DNA of 64,000 nucleotides from Streptococcus infantis (GCF_019929665.1 NZ_JAHZPZ010000002.1:62001-126000); one strand, 5' to 3'; counted from the stretch's first letter, positions 45,358-54,990 are shown. The notes: generated by a model from the sequence alone, not told the origin. Translations and numbers: made by a program.

Positions 45358-47133
45358 TTATTTAATTGCGCGTGATTGCAATCCTTCTTCTTCCAAGAAG
45401 AGGCGGAATGGTACGAGTTCTTCTGCTTCGTATTTTTCCTTGAAGGCTTTGATTGCTTCTTCTGAGTGTTGTTTTGGATCCAACTCAAGTACTTCTACTG
45501 GAAGTGGACGATGTGGAGTGATGTGAGCATCGATCACAACAGTTTTACCTTCTTTGTTCAATTTAACAGCTTCTGCAACAACTGCATCGATGTCTTCGAT
45601 ACGGTCAACTGTAAATCCTACAGCACCTTGCGCTTCAGCGATTTTCGCATAGTCAGCATTAGGGAAGTCACAACCAAACAAGTGTTTGTTTGTGTCCTCG
45701 TATTTGTCCTTGATGAAGGCATATTTACCATTTGAGAAGACAACGTTGATAACTGGAAGGTCGTATTGAACGTTTGTGATAACGTCTGGGTAGCACATGT
45801 TGAATGCACCGTCACCCATGATGTTCCATACTTGGCGATCTGGATTGTCTTTCTTAGCAGCGATACCACCAGGAAGGGCAATACCCATTGTCGCAAAGAG
45901 TGGAGATGTGCGCCACATGTTCTTAGGTGTCATGTGAAGGTGACGAGTAGATGTTTGAGTAGTGTCACCTACGTCGATTGAGTAGATAGCGTCTTGATCA
46001 GCATGTTTGTTGATTGCATTGTAGACTTGGTACAATTGCAATTCACCCTCAGTTTTACCTTCGAGTTTGTTCATGTAATCACGCCAGTTTTGGTTGTTCT
46101 TCACGTTTGCACGCCACCATGGAGTAGACTCAACTGGGTTTACTTTATCAAGGATAGCTTTAGCTGCTTGACCTGCATCACCAAGGATAGAAGCGTCAAG
46201 AGCGTGACGTTTACCAAGTTTGTAAGGGTCGATATCCACTTGGATGAATTTTTCAGTGTTTTTGAATGCTTCGTAAACTTCAGCAAATGGGAAGTTTGAA
46301 CCAAGGAAAAGAACTGTGTCTGCTTCAAAGACCACTTCGTTGGCTGGCTTCCAACCAACACGGTAAGCAGAACCTGTCAAACCTTCGTAGTTCCATTCGA
46401 AAGCTTCAAAGTTTTTACCAGTTGTGATGATTGGTGCTTTGATTTTACGTGACAATTCAGTGATCACTTCACCAGCTTTAACACCACCGTAACCAGCGTA
46501 GATCACTGGGCGTTCAGCGTTGTTCAAAATTTCAACAGCTTTATCAATTTCAACTTCGTTCAAAGCAGGAGCGATGAATGAACGCTCGTATGAACCTGAA
46601 CCGTAGTATGAGTTTTCGTCGATTTCTTGGAAACCAAAGTTTACTGGAATTTCAACGACAGCTGGACCTTTTTTAGAAACGGCAGCACGGCAAGCTTCGT
46701 CAATAACTTTTGGTAATTGCTCTGCGTAAGCTACACGTTTGTTGTAAACAGCGATACCGTTGTACATTGGGTTTTGGTTCAATTCTTGGAAGGCATCCAT
46801 GTTCAATTCGTTAACTGGACGTGATCCAAGGATAGCAAGGAATGGAGTGTTATCCATAGCTGCATCGTAAACACCGTTGATCAAGTGAGTCGCACCAGGT
46901 CCACCTGAACCAACTGCAACACCGATAGATCCGCCAAATTTAGCTTGCATAACCGCTGCAAGAGCACCTGTTTCTTCGTGACGAACTTGCAAGAAACGGA
47001 TATCTTTGTCTTCAGCCAAAGCGTCCATAAGTGAGCTGAGTGTTCCTGATGGGATACCGTAGATAGTATCTACGCCCCATGTTTTCAATACGTTGAGCAT
47101 TGCTGCAGATGCAGTAATTTTCCCTTGAGTCAT
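45358..47133 (-). CDS. spxB: Pyruvate oxidase (acetyl-phosphate and H2O2 forming)
   Basis: The 591-residue ThDP- and FAD-dependent enzyme turns pyruvate, phosphate and O2 into acetyl phosphate, CO2 and H2O2. It is the main peroxide source in mitis-group streptococci. Motifs: [36 protein letters not shown] (ThDP Glu region), [17 protein letters not shown], the FAD-domain [19 protein letters not shown], and the ThDP motif [16 protein letters not shown]. Length is normal. cre-like sites lie upstream. It is monocistronic. Confidence 0.97.
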   Translation of the reverse strand: MTQGKITASAAMLNVLKTWGVDTIYGIPSGTLSSLMDALAEDKDIRFLQVRHEETGALAAVMQAKFGGSIGVAVGSGGPGATHLINGVYDAAMDNTPFLAILGSRPVNELNMDAFQELNQNPMYNGIAVYNKRVAYAEQLPKVIDEACRAAVSKKGPAVVEIPVNFGFQEIDENSYYGSGSYERSFIAPALNEVEIDKAVEILNNAERPVIYAGYGGVKAGEVITELSRKIKAPIITTGKNFEAFEWNYEGLTGSAYRVGWKPANEVVFEADTVLFLGSNFPFAEVYEAFKNTEKFIQVDIDPYKLGKRHALDASILGDAGQAAKAILDKVNPVESTPWWRANVKNNQNWRDYMNKLEGKTEGELQLYQVYNAINKHADQDAIYSIDVGDTTQTSTRHLHMTPKNMWRTSPLFATMGIALPGGIAAKKDNPDRQVWNIMGDGAFNMCYPDVITNVQYDLPVINVVFSNGKYAFIKDKYEDTNKHLFGCDFPNADYAKIAEAQGAVGFTVDRIEDIDAVVAEAVKLNKEGKTVVIDAHITPHRPLPVEVLELDPKQHSEEAIKAFKEKYEAEELVPFRLFLEEEGLQSRAIK

Positions 47134-47192
47134 AATGATAACTCTCCTTCAAAATAATTTCATATATTTACAAAAAACGCTTTTATATGTTA

Positions 47193-47308
47193 TTTGAAAA
47201 CGATTCAGTAAATTTACAATCCTAATTTATCACATTTGATTTTAGATTTCTAAGTATATGCTCAGAAACTTTCATTCTCTATTACAGTACAGTTTGGAAA
47301 CGTTTTGA
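47193..47308 (-). promoter_or_regulatory. Two cre-like sites upstream of spxB
   Basis: The better one is TTGGAAACGTTTTGA at 47294-47308, with one mismatch to WTGNAANCGNWNNCW. A weaker one, TTGAAAACGATTCAG, lies at 47193-47207. They could be bound by CcpA, which is known to affect spxB in streptococci. I did not find a convincing spxB promoter. Confidence 0.45.
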
Positions 47309-47326
47309 AAATCTGTTTTAGAATAG

Positions 47327-47352
47327 AAAAAAGCGGTTAAGACCGCCTTTTT
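47327..47352 (-). terminator. Terminator of the cop operon
   Basis: AAAAAGGCGGT-CTTA-ACCGCTTTTTT on the minus strand, beyond the BOX element. It leaves the element in the 3' untranslated part of the mRNA. Confidence 0.8.
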
Positions 47353-47466
47353 ATACTCAATGAAAATCAAAGAGCAAACTAGGAAGCTAGCCGCAGGTTG
47401 CTCAAAGCACAGCTTTGAGGTTGCAGATAAAGCTGACGTGGTTTGAATTTGATTTTCGAAGAGTAT
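47353..47466. repeat. BOX-type element (boxA and boxC parts, no boxB) abutting the copA stop
   Basis: Ends are ATACTCAATGAAAATCAAA (left) and its inverted partner ending GAGTAT at 47466. The interior has CTCAAAGC-ACA-GCTTTGAG and a GCTGACGTGGTTTGAA segment like the known boxA end. The right end overlaps the copA stop by one base. BOX elements are typical of pneumococcus and close relatives. Confidence 0.8.
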
Positions 47467-49688
47467 TAATCGACTTTAGTAAAATTAAGCATAAGAGAGC
47501 TGATTAAAACAGATACTGAACTAAAGGCCATGGCCAATCCTGCAAGTTCTGGATTGAGTACCAAACCAAGACCAGAAAACACTCCTGCTGCAATCGGAAT
47601 ACCAATGAGGTTATAGATAGAAGCCCAGAAAAGATTGAGTAGAATACGATTAAAGGTCTTCTTACTCATATCAAAAGCACGTGCCAATCCTAGTAAATTA
47701 TTGGTTGTAAGGACAAGATCTGCGGATTCAATGGCAATATCTGTCCCAGAGCCCATTGCAATTCCGACATCCGCTACACTGAGGGCCGGCGCATCATTGA
47801 TACCATCTCCAACAAAGGCCAATTTGCCATTCTTTTGAAGCTTGTGAATTTCATGTGCCTTTTCCTCTGGCAAGACATTTGCAATCACTTCTTCGATTCC
47901 AATTTGCTCTGCAATCGCATGCGCTACTCCAGCATTATCTCCGGTAAGCATGACCGTTCTAAGACCACGTTTTTTCAATTTAGCAATAGCTTCTCGAGCA
48001 TTTTCCTTAGGGACATCCTGCAAGGCAATTAAGCCTTTTAACTGACCATCTACGGATAGGAAGACAACTGTTTTTGCTTCTTTCTCAAGCAAATCAAATC
48101 GTTCTTGATAATCATGTGGAATAGCAAGATCATCTAAAAGTTTGGCATTCCCAAGCAAGACTTGTTTACCATTAATATCCCCAGTCACACCTTTTCCATG
48201 TAAGGCTTGGAAGTTTTCAACAGGGTAAAGGCTAATTCCTAGTTCAGATGCACGATTTACAACTGCTTGAGCTAGCGGGTGTTGAGATACATCTTCCAGT
48301 GAAGCAGCCAAACTTAGCACTTCTCCTTCATCTCCGACAACATCTGTCACTACTGGCTTCCCTTCGGTCAAGGTTCCTGTCTTATCAAAAACAACTGTTT
48401 GGACTTTTTGGATTTCCTGTAAAACTGTACCATTTTTGAGAAGGATCCCCATCTTGGCACTTCGTCCTGTTCCAACCATAAGTGCTGTCGGTGTCGCGAG
48501 TCCTAGTGCACAAGGACAGGCAATTATCAAAACAGCAACTCCGTAGAGAAGTGAAGTCACAAAGCTATTTCCAAGTAAAACAAACCAGACCCAAAAAGTA
48601 AGAAGTCCTAAAATGACAACTGCTGGTACAAAAATCCCAGAAATCTTGTCTGTCAAATCTTGAATAGGAGCACGACTCGTTTGCGCTTTTTTCACAAAGT
48701 CCACAATCTGAGCCAGCATAGTCTCAGAACCAACTTTTTCAGCTCTAAAGATGATCGTACCACTATTATTGATGGTTGAACCAATGACAGCATCTCCAAC
48801 TGATTTATCGACTGGAATACTTTCCCCAGTCACCATTGATTCATCAATACTCGTTTCACCTTCTAACACAGTCCCATCAACGGCAATTTTTCCACCTGGT
48901 CGAACGCGAATGAGATCCCCAACTTTGACTTGTTCTAGAGGTATTTGAACATAAACATCATCACGCAAAACCTCTGCTGTTTTTGCTTGTAGGTCTAATA
49001 ATTTTTCGACTGCCTGCGAAGTATTTTTTCGCATTTTTTCCTCAAAAACTGCTCCCAAAAGAATGAAGAAGAGGATAAATGCAGCACTTTCAAAGTAAAC
49101 GGGTAGACCAGTGAAGAGGGCAACTAAGCTATAGAAATAGGCCACTAGGGTTCCCAGAGCAACCAAGGTATCCATGTTGGAATTGTGCTTTTTAAAACTA
49201 GCCCAGGCGCTTCTGATATATGGAACTCCAGCTACCAGCATAATGGGTGTTGTGGCTAAAAAGGTGCCCCAACGCATGACTTGGTGACTAACTCCTCCTG
49301 TAGACATCCCAATCATGAGAATCACAAGAGGCACAGTAAAGATACTAGTAATCCAAAAACGTTGTAAAAGACTGAGAGACTTTTTAGTTTTTTCAACAAC
49401 GGTGTAGGACCCCTTTTGCATCTTCATGCCGCATGAAAATTCATGCTCACCCAAGTCTTGAGGCGTAAAGCGAATGACTTTTTCCTCATCTTGAGCGATT
49501 GGTTCTAGGATCCCTTCTTCTTCGAAGAGAATTTCCTTATAACAGTTTGAAGGTGTCACACGATGAAAGGTAATCTCAGCAGGAATCCCTTTTTGCAGTT
49601 GAATGTGGGCTGGATGATAGCCTTTTTCTGCTGTAATACGAATTTTTTGCACACCATTTTCAAGGCTTGCCTTTACAATTTCGGTCAT
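47466..49688 (-). CDS. copA: Copper-exporting P1B-type ATPase with N-terminal cupredoxin-like domain
   Basis: The 740-residue Cu(I) exporter begins with a domain of about 100 residues that ends in a CGMKM motif (Cys86, Met88, Met90). This domain resembles CupA and is not the usual CXXC heavy-metal domain. The ATPase core has eight helices: TM6 motif ACPCALGLATP, phosphorylation site DKTGTLTEG, HP motif SQHPLAQ, GDGINDAPAL. It removes toxic copper. It lies ten bases after cupA in copY-cupA-copA. Confidence 0.96.
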   Translation of the reverse strand: MTEIVKASLENGVQKIRITAEKGYHPAHIQLQKGIPAEITFHRVTPSNCYKEILFEEEGILEPIAQDEEKVIRFTPQDLGEHEFSCGMKMQKGSYTVVEKTKKSLSLLQRFWITSIFTVPLVILMIGMSTGGVSHQVMRWGTFLATTPIMLVAGVPYIRSAWASFKKHNSNMDTLVALGTLVAYFYSLVALFTGLPVYFESAAFILFFILLGAVFEEKMRKNTSQAVEKLLDLQAKTAEVLRDDVYVQIPLEQVKVGDLIRVRPGGKIAVDGTVLEGETSIDESMVTGESIPVDKSVGDAVIGSTINNSGTIIFRAEKVGSETMLAQIVDFVKKAQTSRAPIQDLTDKISGIFVPAVVILGLLTFWVWFVLLGNSFVTSLLYGVAVLIIACPCALGLATPTALMVGTGRSAKMGILLKNGTVLQEIQKVQTVVFDKTGTLTEGKPVVTDVVGDEGEVLSLAASLEDVSQHPLAQAVVNRASELGISLYPVENFQALHGKGVTGDINGKQVLLGNAKLLDDLAIPHDYQERFDLLEKEAKTVVFLSVDGQLKGLIALQDVPKENAREAIAKLKKRGLRTVMLTGDNAGVAHAIAEQIGIEEVIANVLPEEKAHEIHKLQKNGKLAFVGDGINDAPALSVADVGIAMGSGTDIAIESADLVLTTNNLLGLARAFDMSKKTFNRILLNLFWASIYNLIGIPIAAGVFSGLGLVLNPELAGLAMAFSSVSVLISSLMLNFTKVD

Positions 49689-49697
49689 AGTCTTCTC

Positions 49698-50069
49698 CTA
49701 TTCTACAATCATCTTACCGTGCATCATATTCATGCCACAAGAGAAACCATACTCACCTGCTTCTTCAGGAGTGATTTCAACCACATATTGGTCTCCCATA
49801 GGCAGATCAGCATGCACTCCAAAGTCTGGAAAAACGATTTGGTCCAAGCAAGGTGAAGGATCTTTTCGATCAAAAATAATACGAGCTGGTTGCGATTTTT
49901 TGAGGATAATAGTTCCTGGAGTGTATCCCCCCATGACTTCCACTCGAATTTCTTGATAGCCATTCTTTTGTTGAGCTCTCTTAGCATCTTCTTGCGGTTT
50001 TTTGAAAAACCAAAAGAGGATAAAAGCAATCATTCCTAAAACAACAATAGATACAAATAGATTTAACAT
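49698..50069 (-). CDS. cupA: Copper chaperone CupA (membrane-anchored cupredoxin)
   Basis: The 123-residue protein has one N-terminal helix (LFVSIVVLGMIAFILFWFF) as membrane anchor, then a cupredoxin-like domain (residues 35-123). The copper site has the Cys of SPCLDQ and the C-terminal CGMNMMHGKM Cys/Met cluster. In pneumococcus CupA binds Cu(I) and passes it to the CupA-like domain of CopA, which this copA also carries. It lies 10 bases from copY and copA, in one operon. Confidence 0.94.
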   Translation of the reverse strand: MLNLFVSIVVLGMIAFILFWFFKKPQEDAKRAQQKNGYQEIRVEVMGGYTPGTIILKKSQPARIIFDRKDPSPCLDQIVFPDFGVHADLPMGDQYVVEITPEEAGEYGFSCGMNMMHGKMIVE

Positions 50070-50079
50070 AGCGTCTCCT

Positions 50080-50475
50080 TTACATACAATTACATTTTAC
50101 TTCTGTTACAGCACTTGCTTTTTTCTTTGAAATCACTTCCTCTAAGCCTTCCAAATCAGCTAGGGTAAAGTCACATTCTTCAATCAAATCAGCTAGCAAG
50201 AGCTTCATCCTGCGAGAACAAAGCTTGTCTTTGATATCCTGAACCATTAAACCTCTACTATCGTCTAGAGTTAAAAGGGCCGAATAGACAAAGGACTTGC
50301 CCTGCTTTTCCCGAGTCAAGCATTCTTTCTCAACCAAACGGGCTAAGAGTGTCTGAATCGTGGACTTAGACCAGCTAAACCTTTTCTCTAATACTTTGAT
50401 GAGATCAGTACTAGTCTGTTCTCCCTGCATCCAGATAATCTTCATGACCTGCCATTCTGCATCCGAAATCTGCAT
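50080..50475 (-). CDS. copY: CopY/BlaI-family copper-responsive repressor
   Basis: The protein has 131 residues from the ATG ending at 50475, six to seven bases after GGAGGT; the ATG two codons earlier touches the site. Winged helix residues 1-70: ISDAEWQVMKIIWMQGEQTS, SWSKSTIQTLLARLVEKECL. The C-terminus carries KCNCM, one CXC of the usual CXC-X4-CXC metal site, as in the known pneumococcal protein. It represses copYAZ-type operons until copper displaces zinc. Confidence 0.94.
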   Translation of the reverse strand: MQISDAEWQVMKIIWMQGEQTSTDLIKVLEKRFSWSKSTIQTLLARLVEKECLTREKQGKSFVYSALLTLDDSRGLMVQDIKDKLCSRRMKLLLADLIEECDFTLADLEGLEEVISKKKASAVTEVKCNCM

Positions 50476-50493
50476 CAGCATACCTCCAAAATC

Positions 50494-50545
50494 TACATTT
50501 GTCAATTTCAATTATCAGTATACTCGCAAAATCTACATTTGTCAA
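50494..50545 (-). promoter_or_regulatory. cop promoter with two CopY operators
   Basis: Promoter TTGACA (50540-50545), 17 bases, TATACT (50517-50522). Two operators GACAAATGTA lie at 50494-50503 and 50534-50543, exactly 40 bases apart, in identical 19-base contexts. The outer covers the -35 box and the inner the start of the transcript. Confidence 0.9.
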
Positions 50546-50639
50546 CTATAATTTTTATTATTTTTTCGAAAAATAGAATTCTAATCATGTAACGAGAGAT
50601 TTACAGTCAAATTTTACTATATAAACTATAAAAATATGC

Positions 50640-50645
50640 TATACT
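50640..50645 (+). promoter_or_regulatory. Extended -10 promoter of thiD
   Basis: TGCTATACT (50637-50645); no good -35 is seen. The TPP riboswitch begins about 19 bases downstream. Confidence 0.55.
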
Positions 50646-50663
50646 GAAGAAAAAAGAAAACAA

Positions 50664-50745
50664 CCACTAGGGGTGCGTAAAGCTGAGATTAACGACTGTT
50701 AGATCCCTTTGACTCAATCTAGGTAATGCTAGCTGATGGAAGTGG
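50664..50745 (+). ncRNA. TPP riboswitch ahead of thiD
   Basis: P1 pairs CCACT with AGTGG. The conserved thi-box parts are present: GGGGTGCGTAAAGCTGAGA (50670-50688), then ATCCCTTTGACTCAATCTAGG and TAATGCTAGC. It is a THI-element that should turn down thiD when thiamine pyrophosphate is plentiful. The expression platform is not obvious; the leader has a GACTAGCAGTC segment. Confidence 0.93.
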
Positions 50746-50840
50746 AAATGATAATGAGGACTAGCAGTCTTCTATTGCTTTCCTCAAACAGACTAGCTTG
50801 TTCTTAAGAATACAAACTTCAGTTGGTTGGGAGGTTTTAG

Positions 50841-51632
50841 ATGACTTATTTACCCGTTGCTCTAACCATTGCAGGGACTGACCCTAGTGGCGGTGCTGGC
50901 ATTATGGCTGATTTAAAATCATTCCAAGCTAGAGATGTCTATGGAATGGCCGTTGTGACCAGCCTTGTCGCTCAAAATACCAGAGGCGTTCAGCTAATAG
51001 AGCACGTCTCCAGCCAAATGCTGGAAGTTCAATTGGAGAGTGTCTTTTCGGATATCAAGCCTCAGGCTGTAAAAACTGGGATGTTGGCAACTACTGAGAT
51101 TATGGAGATCATCCAACCCTATCTTAAAAAACTGGATTGTCCCTACGTCCTTGACCCTGTTATGGTCGCTACGAGCGGGGACACCCTGATTGATTCTAGT
51201 GCCAGAGACTACCTAAAAACTAATCTGCTTCCCCTTGCAACCATTATCACACCCAATCTTCCTGAGGCAGAAGAGATTGTTGGTTTTTCGATTCATGATC
51301 CAGAAGACATGCAGCGTGCTGGTCGCCTGATTATAAAAGAATTTGGTCCTCAGTCCGTTGTTATCAAAGGTGGCCATCTTGAAGGTGGTGCCAAGGATTT
51401 CCTCTTTACCAAGGGGGAGCAATTTGTCTGGGAAAGTCCAAGAATTCAAACCTGTCACACCCATGGTACTGGATGTACCTTTGCTGCTGTGATTACGGCT
51501 GAACTAGCCAAGGGCAGAAGTCTTTATCAGGCAGTTGATAAGGCCAAGGCCTTTATCACAAAAGCCATCCAAGACGCTCCTCAACTCGGACATGGTTCTG
51601 GCCCAGTCAACCATACAACTTTTAAAGATTAA
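50841..51632 (+). CDS. thiD: Hydroxymethylpyrimidine (phosphate) kinase
   Basis: The 263-residue ribokinase-family enzyme phosphorylates HMP twice to HMP-PP. Motifs: ALTIAGTDPSGGAGIMADLKS near residue 7, VDPVMVATSGD, ITPNLPEAEEIVG, GGHLEGGAKDFLF, and THGTGCTFAAVITAEL. It is transcribed alone from a TPP riboswitch, opposite to the thiE-thiM operon that uses its product. No thiC is in the window, so HMP must come from import or TenA salvage. Confidence 0.96.
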   Translation: MTYLPVALTIAGTDPSGGAGIMADLKSFQARDVYGMAVVTSLVAQNTRGVQLIEHVSSQMLEVQLESVFSDIKPQAVKTGMLATTEIMEIIQPYLKKLDCPYVLDPVMVATSGDTLIDSSARDYLKTNLLPLATIITPNLPEAEEIVGFSIHDPEDMQRAGRLIIKEFGPQSVVIKGGHLEGGAKDFLFTKGEQFVWESPRIQTCHTHGTGCTFAAVITAELAKGRSLYQAVDKAKAFITKAIQDAPQLGHGSGPVNHTTFKD

Positions 51633-51636
51633 GAAA

Positions 51637-51678
51637 AAAACTCTCTAGTTCCCGCTATAAGGAATTAGAGAGTTTTTG
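51637..51678. terminator. Bidirectional terminator between thiD and thiE
   Basis: An inverted repeat pairs 51637-51652 with 51661-51676 (AAAACTCTCTAGTTCC / GGAATTAGAGAGTTTT, one wobble), with A and T flanks. Serves both convergent genes. Confidence 0.85.
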
Positions 51679-51679
51679 A

Positions 51680-52312
51680 TTAGGAAACAATGTCATTTAG
51701 CTTTGTTAAAAAGGCTTGCGTTTTTGCTTCAATATCTTCTGCCTGCATCAAATCACGTACGACAGCTACTCCAACTATACCCGTGCCGATAAGTTGGTCA
51801 ATATTCTCTGACGTCAAGCCTCCGATAGCAACTACTGGAATGGCGACCGTTTGGCAAATTGTTTTCAAGGTTGAAATCAGAGTGATGGGTGCATTTTCTT
51901 TGGTCGTAGTCGGGAAAATGGCTCCTGTTCCCAAGTAATCCGCACCCGATGTTTCTGCTTCTAGAGCTCTTTTAACCGTTTTAGCAGTGACACCGAGGAT
52001 TTTTTCAGGACCCAAGACTTTGCGGGCAACCGAAACTGGCAGTTCATCATCGCCAATATGCAAACCTGCAGCATCGACTGCTAGACAGATATCCAATCGA
52101 TCATCGATAATTAAGGGGACTTGGTAAGCATCTGTTATTTCCTTGACTTGTTTTGCCAGTTGATAGTATTGATTGGTTGTGAGATTTTTTTCTCGTAGTT
52201 GGATGATGGTAACACCTAAACGGCAGGCCGTTTCGACTTTTTCAAGAAAGTTTTCCAAGGAATCTTGGTAGCGATTGGTTACTAGATACAGTCTAAGTGC
52301 TTCTCTATTCAT
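51680..52312 (-). CDS. thiE: Thiamine-phosphate synthase
   Basis: The 210-residue TIM-barrel enzyme joins HMP-PP and HET-P into thiamine phosphate. Motifs: [66 protein letters not shown], and [10 protein letters not shown]. It overlaps thiM by eight bases and is the last gene of the seven-gene ykoEDC-tenA-thiWME unit. Confidence 0.95.
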   Translation of the reverse strand: MNREALRLYLVTNRYQDSLENFLEKVETACRLGVTIIQLREKNLTTNQYYQLAKQVKEITDAYQVPLIIDDRLDICLAVDAAGLHIGDDELPVSVARKVLGPEKILGVTAKTVKRALEAETSGADYLGTGAIFPTTTKENAPITLISTLKTICQTVAIPVVAIGGLTSENIDQLIGTGIVGVAVVRDLMQAEDIEAKTQAFLTKLNDIVS

Positions 52313-53108
52313 AAAAGTCTCCTTTGATTGCTTTTAGCCAGTTTTCATCTCTTTTTAGGAGAGAGAGTTGATTGAGAACTTGGTAACGAAAATCTTCCAA
52401 TCCCATTCCTTGAACAAGTATTCTCTCAGCAGCGATATTGAGATAAGAGACCGCTAGGCAAGAAGCTTCAAAGGCGGTCTTTCCTTGGCTGAGAAAAACG
52501 GTTGTCAAGGCTCCCACCAGGTCTCCTGTCCCTGTTATCCAGTCTAATTCGTCGCAGCCATTCCCCAATATAGCAACCTGGGTCTCCGAAACGATGAGAT
52601 CCTTTGGGCCAGTGACTAGGAACGACATACCAGGATAGGTCTGACACCAGTCTTTCAAAACTTGAAGTAAATCCTTAGTTTCTTGATCTTTAGCACTAGC
52701 ATCGACCCCGACTCCGTGGTGTTTTAAGCCAACAAGACTTCGGATTTCCGACATATTTCCTTTAAGGACTGTGGGATTGTATTCTAAAAGATTTCTGACT
52801 AGATCCTTACGAATGGGTGACGCTGATACACCAACCGCATCTACTACCATTGGGAGACAAGCTTGGTTTGCATAAGTAGCTGCCATACGGATTGCTTTCT
52901 CCTTCTCAGCTGACAAATGCCCCAAATTGATGAAGAGAGCCTGGCTTTGCTTAGTAAAATCAAGAACCTCACGAAGATCATCTGCCATGACTGGTTTGCA
53001 TCCCAGAGCCAAAATGCCATTAGCCAGCATCTCACAAGAAATCTCATTGGTAATACAGTGAATCAAGGAACTAGTTGCCAGAGGGAAAGGATTTGTCAAT
53101 TTCTGCAT
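52305..53108 (-). CDS. thiM: Hydroxyethylthiazole kinase
   Basis: The protein has 267 residues from the second of two ATGs (53108), which is better spaced from AAGGA. It salvages hydroxyethylthiazole by phosphorylation. Motifs: [48 protein letters not shown], and [16 protein letters not shown] with the catalytic Cys-type site usually near GTGC replaced by GTGD. It follows thiW and overlaps thiE. Confidence 0.93.
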   Translation of the reverse strand: MQKLTNPFPLATSSLIHCITNEISCEMLANGILALGCKPVMADDLREVLDFTKQSQALFINLGHLSAEKEKAIRMAATYANQACLPMVVDAVGVSASPIRKDLVRNLLEYNPTVLKGNMSEIRSLVGLKHHGVGVDASAKDQETKDLLQVLKDWCQTYPGMSFLVTGPKDLIVSETQVAILGNGCDELDWITGTGDLVGALTTVFLSQGKTAFEASCLAVSYLNIAAERILVQGMGLEDFRYQVLNQLSLLKRDENWLKAIKGDFYE

Positions 53109-53122
53109 CATTCTATCCTTTC

Positions 53123-53632
53123 TCAAAAGAAATATCCCTGCACTTTTTTAAAGAATTCCAGCTTGATCAAAAATCGAAAGGCAAGAAAAGCTATGGCTGT
53201 ACCGATCAAGGTCGCTCCGAAAAATCGCGGAGTATAGATAAACCAGCTGAGCTTGGCCGCAGATCCCGTAAAGAGAACCATGACAGGATAGGAAACAATG
53301 GAACCGATAATCCCTGTTCCCAATATTTCTCCTAGGGCAGAATAATGAAATTTTCGACCGTACTTATAAAAGAGACCTGCAAGGAGGGCTCCAAAAGTAG
53401 CTCCTGTGAGGGCCAAGGGCGGAATGCCTTGAGTAGACATACGGATAAAGGCTGTGACTGTAGCCATGACCAAGGCATAAACAGGCCCCATCAAGATTCC
53501 TGCAAGAATGTTGACCACACTAGACATCGGTGCCATCCCTTCAATTCGAAAGATGGGTGTAAGAACAACATCAAGGGCAATCATCATGGATAAAACGGTT
53601 AATTTGTGAACTTGAAGTTGGTGGTTTCTCAT
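53123..53632 (-). CDS. thiW: ThiW, predicted thiazole transporter component
   Basis: The 169-residue membrane protein has about five to six helices. Sequence: [30 protein letters not shown] near the start, [36 protein letters not shown] in the middle. ThiW proteins are ECF S-components predicted to import thiazole, and they are regulated by TPP riboswitches. It sits between tenA and thiM, in line with delivering HET to ThiM. Confidence 0.9.
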   Translation of the reverse strand: MRNHQLQVHKLTVLSMMIALDVVLTPIFRIEGMAPMSSVVNILAGILMGPVYALVMATVTAFIRMSTQGIPPLALTGATFGALLAGLFYKYGRKFHYSALGEILGTGIIGSIVSYPVMVLFTGSAAKLSWFIYTPRFFGATLIGTAIAFLAFRFLIKLEFFKKVQGYFF

Positions 53633-53635
53633 TTT

Positions 53636-54328
53636 CTATTTCTTCTCTTTTTCTAAGGACTGTAAATCACTCGTCCATGTTTGGTGTTGGTAAGCCATCT
53701 CCCAAAACTTGGCTTCCATGTGGACACTTCTGTGGAAGGCCTCTAGCATTTTTTGTTTGTCTGTCTCGTCGCTTTCTCGATAGAGTTGATTGACCAGCGC
53801 TTCTTCCTCTTTAATCTGCTGTTCTAATTCATCGGTGATATAGGTCTCAATCCACTGCTGATAAAGAGGATTCGGGGATGGTTTGCGATTAAGTGCCTTG
53901 CCCAAATCATGGTATAACCAAGGACATGGGAGCAAACTAGCAAAAGCAATGCCCAAGTTTGGCTCTGCAAACTGTCGATAAATATGAGAAATGTAATGAT
54001 AACAGGTTGGAGCAATCGGTTGCTCCTCCATTTCCTGGTCGCTGATTTCCAATTCCTTGAAAAATTGTTGACGGATAAATAATTCACCCTCCACTAGACT
54101 CTGGGCATTTTGTTTCAAGAGCCTTTTCATCTCTTGGTTTGAAGTCTTATCAGCCAAGAGGTGATAGGCTTCTGAAAAAGACTTCAGATAGTAGGCATCC
54201 TGAATCAGGTAATAGCGGAAAATAGAAGGTTCTAACGTTCCCTCTTGTAACTGTAAAACAAAGGGATGCTGAAAGGAAGCCTGCCAAGCTTCTCTGGATA
54301 ATTCCATCGCAATATCTGTAAATTCCAT
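53636..54328 (-). CDS. tenA: Aminopyrimidine aminohydrolase / thiaminase II, TenA_C type
   Basis: The 230-residue all-helical enzyme hydrolyses aminomethyl-HMP (from degraded thiamine) to HMP. The catalytic Cys lies in ASLLPCPWLYHDLGK near residue 132, the TenA_C pattern; the C-terminal FWEMAYQHQTW carries the active Glu. It is in the ykoEDC-thiW unit, so it salvages imported breakdown products. It starts ten bases after ykoC. Confidence 0.93.
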   Translation of the reverse strand: MEFTDIAMELSREAWQASFQHPFVLQLQEGTLEPSIFRYYLIQDAYYLKSFSEAYHLLADKTSNQEMKRLLKQNAQSLVEGELFIRQQFFKELEISDQEMEEQPIAPTCYHYISHIYRQFAEPNLGIAFASLLPCPWLYHDLGKALNRKPSPNPLYQQWIETYITDELEQQIKEEEALVNQLYRESDETDKQKMLEAFHRSVHMEAKFWEMAYQHQTWTSDLQSLEKEKK

Positions 54329-54338
54329 AATAACTCCT

Positions 54339-54989
54339 TTATAGAAATAAACTGGTTTGAAGCAATAAAAAGAAAAGTAGGTAGATCAATTTTGTCCTCT
54401 GTGAAATATAAAAAGTCCGATAGCGATTCTCCAAATGAGCATGTTCGTCATATCCATGTGCAGACAGAGCTCTCAGGTAAAGATGGCGCCATCTAAAGAC
54501 CGTCATCAGAACCTTGCTATAAATCAAGGGAGACCAAACATGCAGTTTTTGACCACGCAATAAGCAAGCTTCCTTGAGAGACTTGATTTCCTGCTGAATG
54601 AGGGGAAAGGCATTGAATACCACAATCAAGGCATAGGCCCAAGAGCGCGATAACCCCTTTTGAGACAAGTACAAGAGAAGCTCTTTTAGGGAAATACTAG
54701 AAACAAAGACAAGACCTATACAAACCGTCACAAAAGCCCTCGTTCCAAGTATCACTGCCTGCGAAGCATCCCCATGTAACTGAATTGCCCAGTAGTTGGC
54801 GAAGGATGGCAAAATGGCGAGCAAGAGCATCCAAGCCAACATTTTAAATCGACGGTGATAGAGCAAGAAGAGTATGCAAAATGCGGCTACCGAAAGATTA
54901 AGAGCAATCGAAGGAATGAAGGATGTTTCCAAGGATAAAATTAGAAAGAAGAGGCTGATAACTGGTGTCTTGGTTGCTACTTTGATCAT
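54339..54989 (-). CDS. ykoC: YkoC-type ECF transporter transmembrane (T) component
   Basis: The 216-residue membrane protein has several helices (KTPVISLFFLILSLE, AFCILFLLYHRRFKMLAW, AFVTVCIGLVFVSSISL) and the ECF T-subunit coupling region (ALRAHGYD-like LRALSAHGYDEHAHLE). It joins the duplex ATPase YkoD to the S-component YkoE to import a thiamine precursor. It starts one base after ykoD. Confidence 0.88.
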   Translation of the reverse strand: MIKVATKTPVISLFFLILSLETSFIPSIALNLSVAAFCILFLLYHRRFKMLAWMLLLAILPSFANYWAIQLHGDASQAVILGTRAFVTVCIGLVFVSSISLKELLLYLSQKGLSRSWAYALIVVFNAFPLIQQEIKSLKEACLLRGQKLHVWSPLIYSKVLMTVFRWRHLYLRALSAHGYDEHAHLENRYRTFYISQRTKLIYLLFFLLLQTSLFL

Positions 54990-54990
54990 A

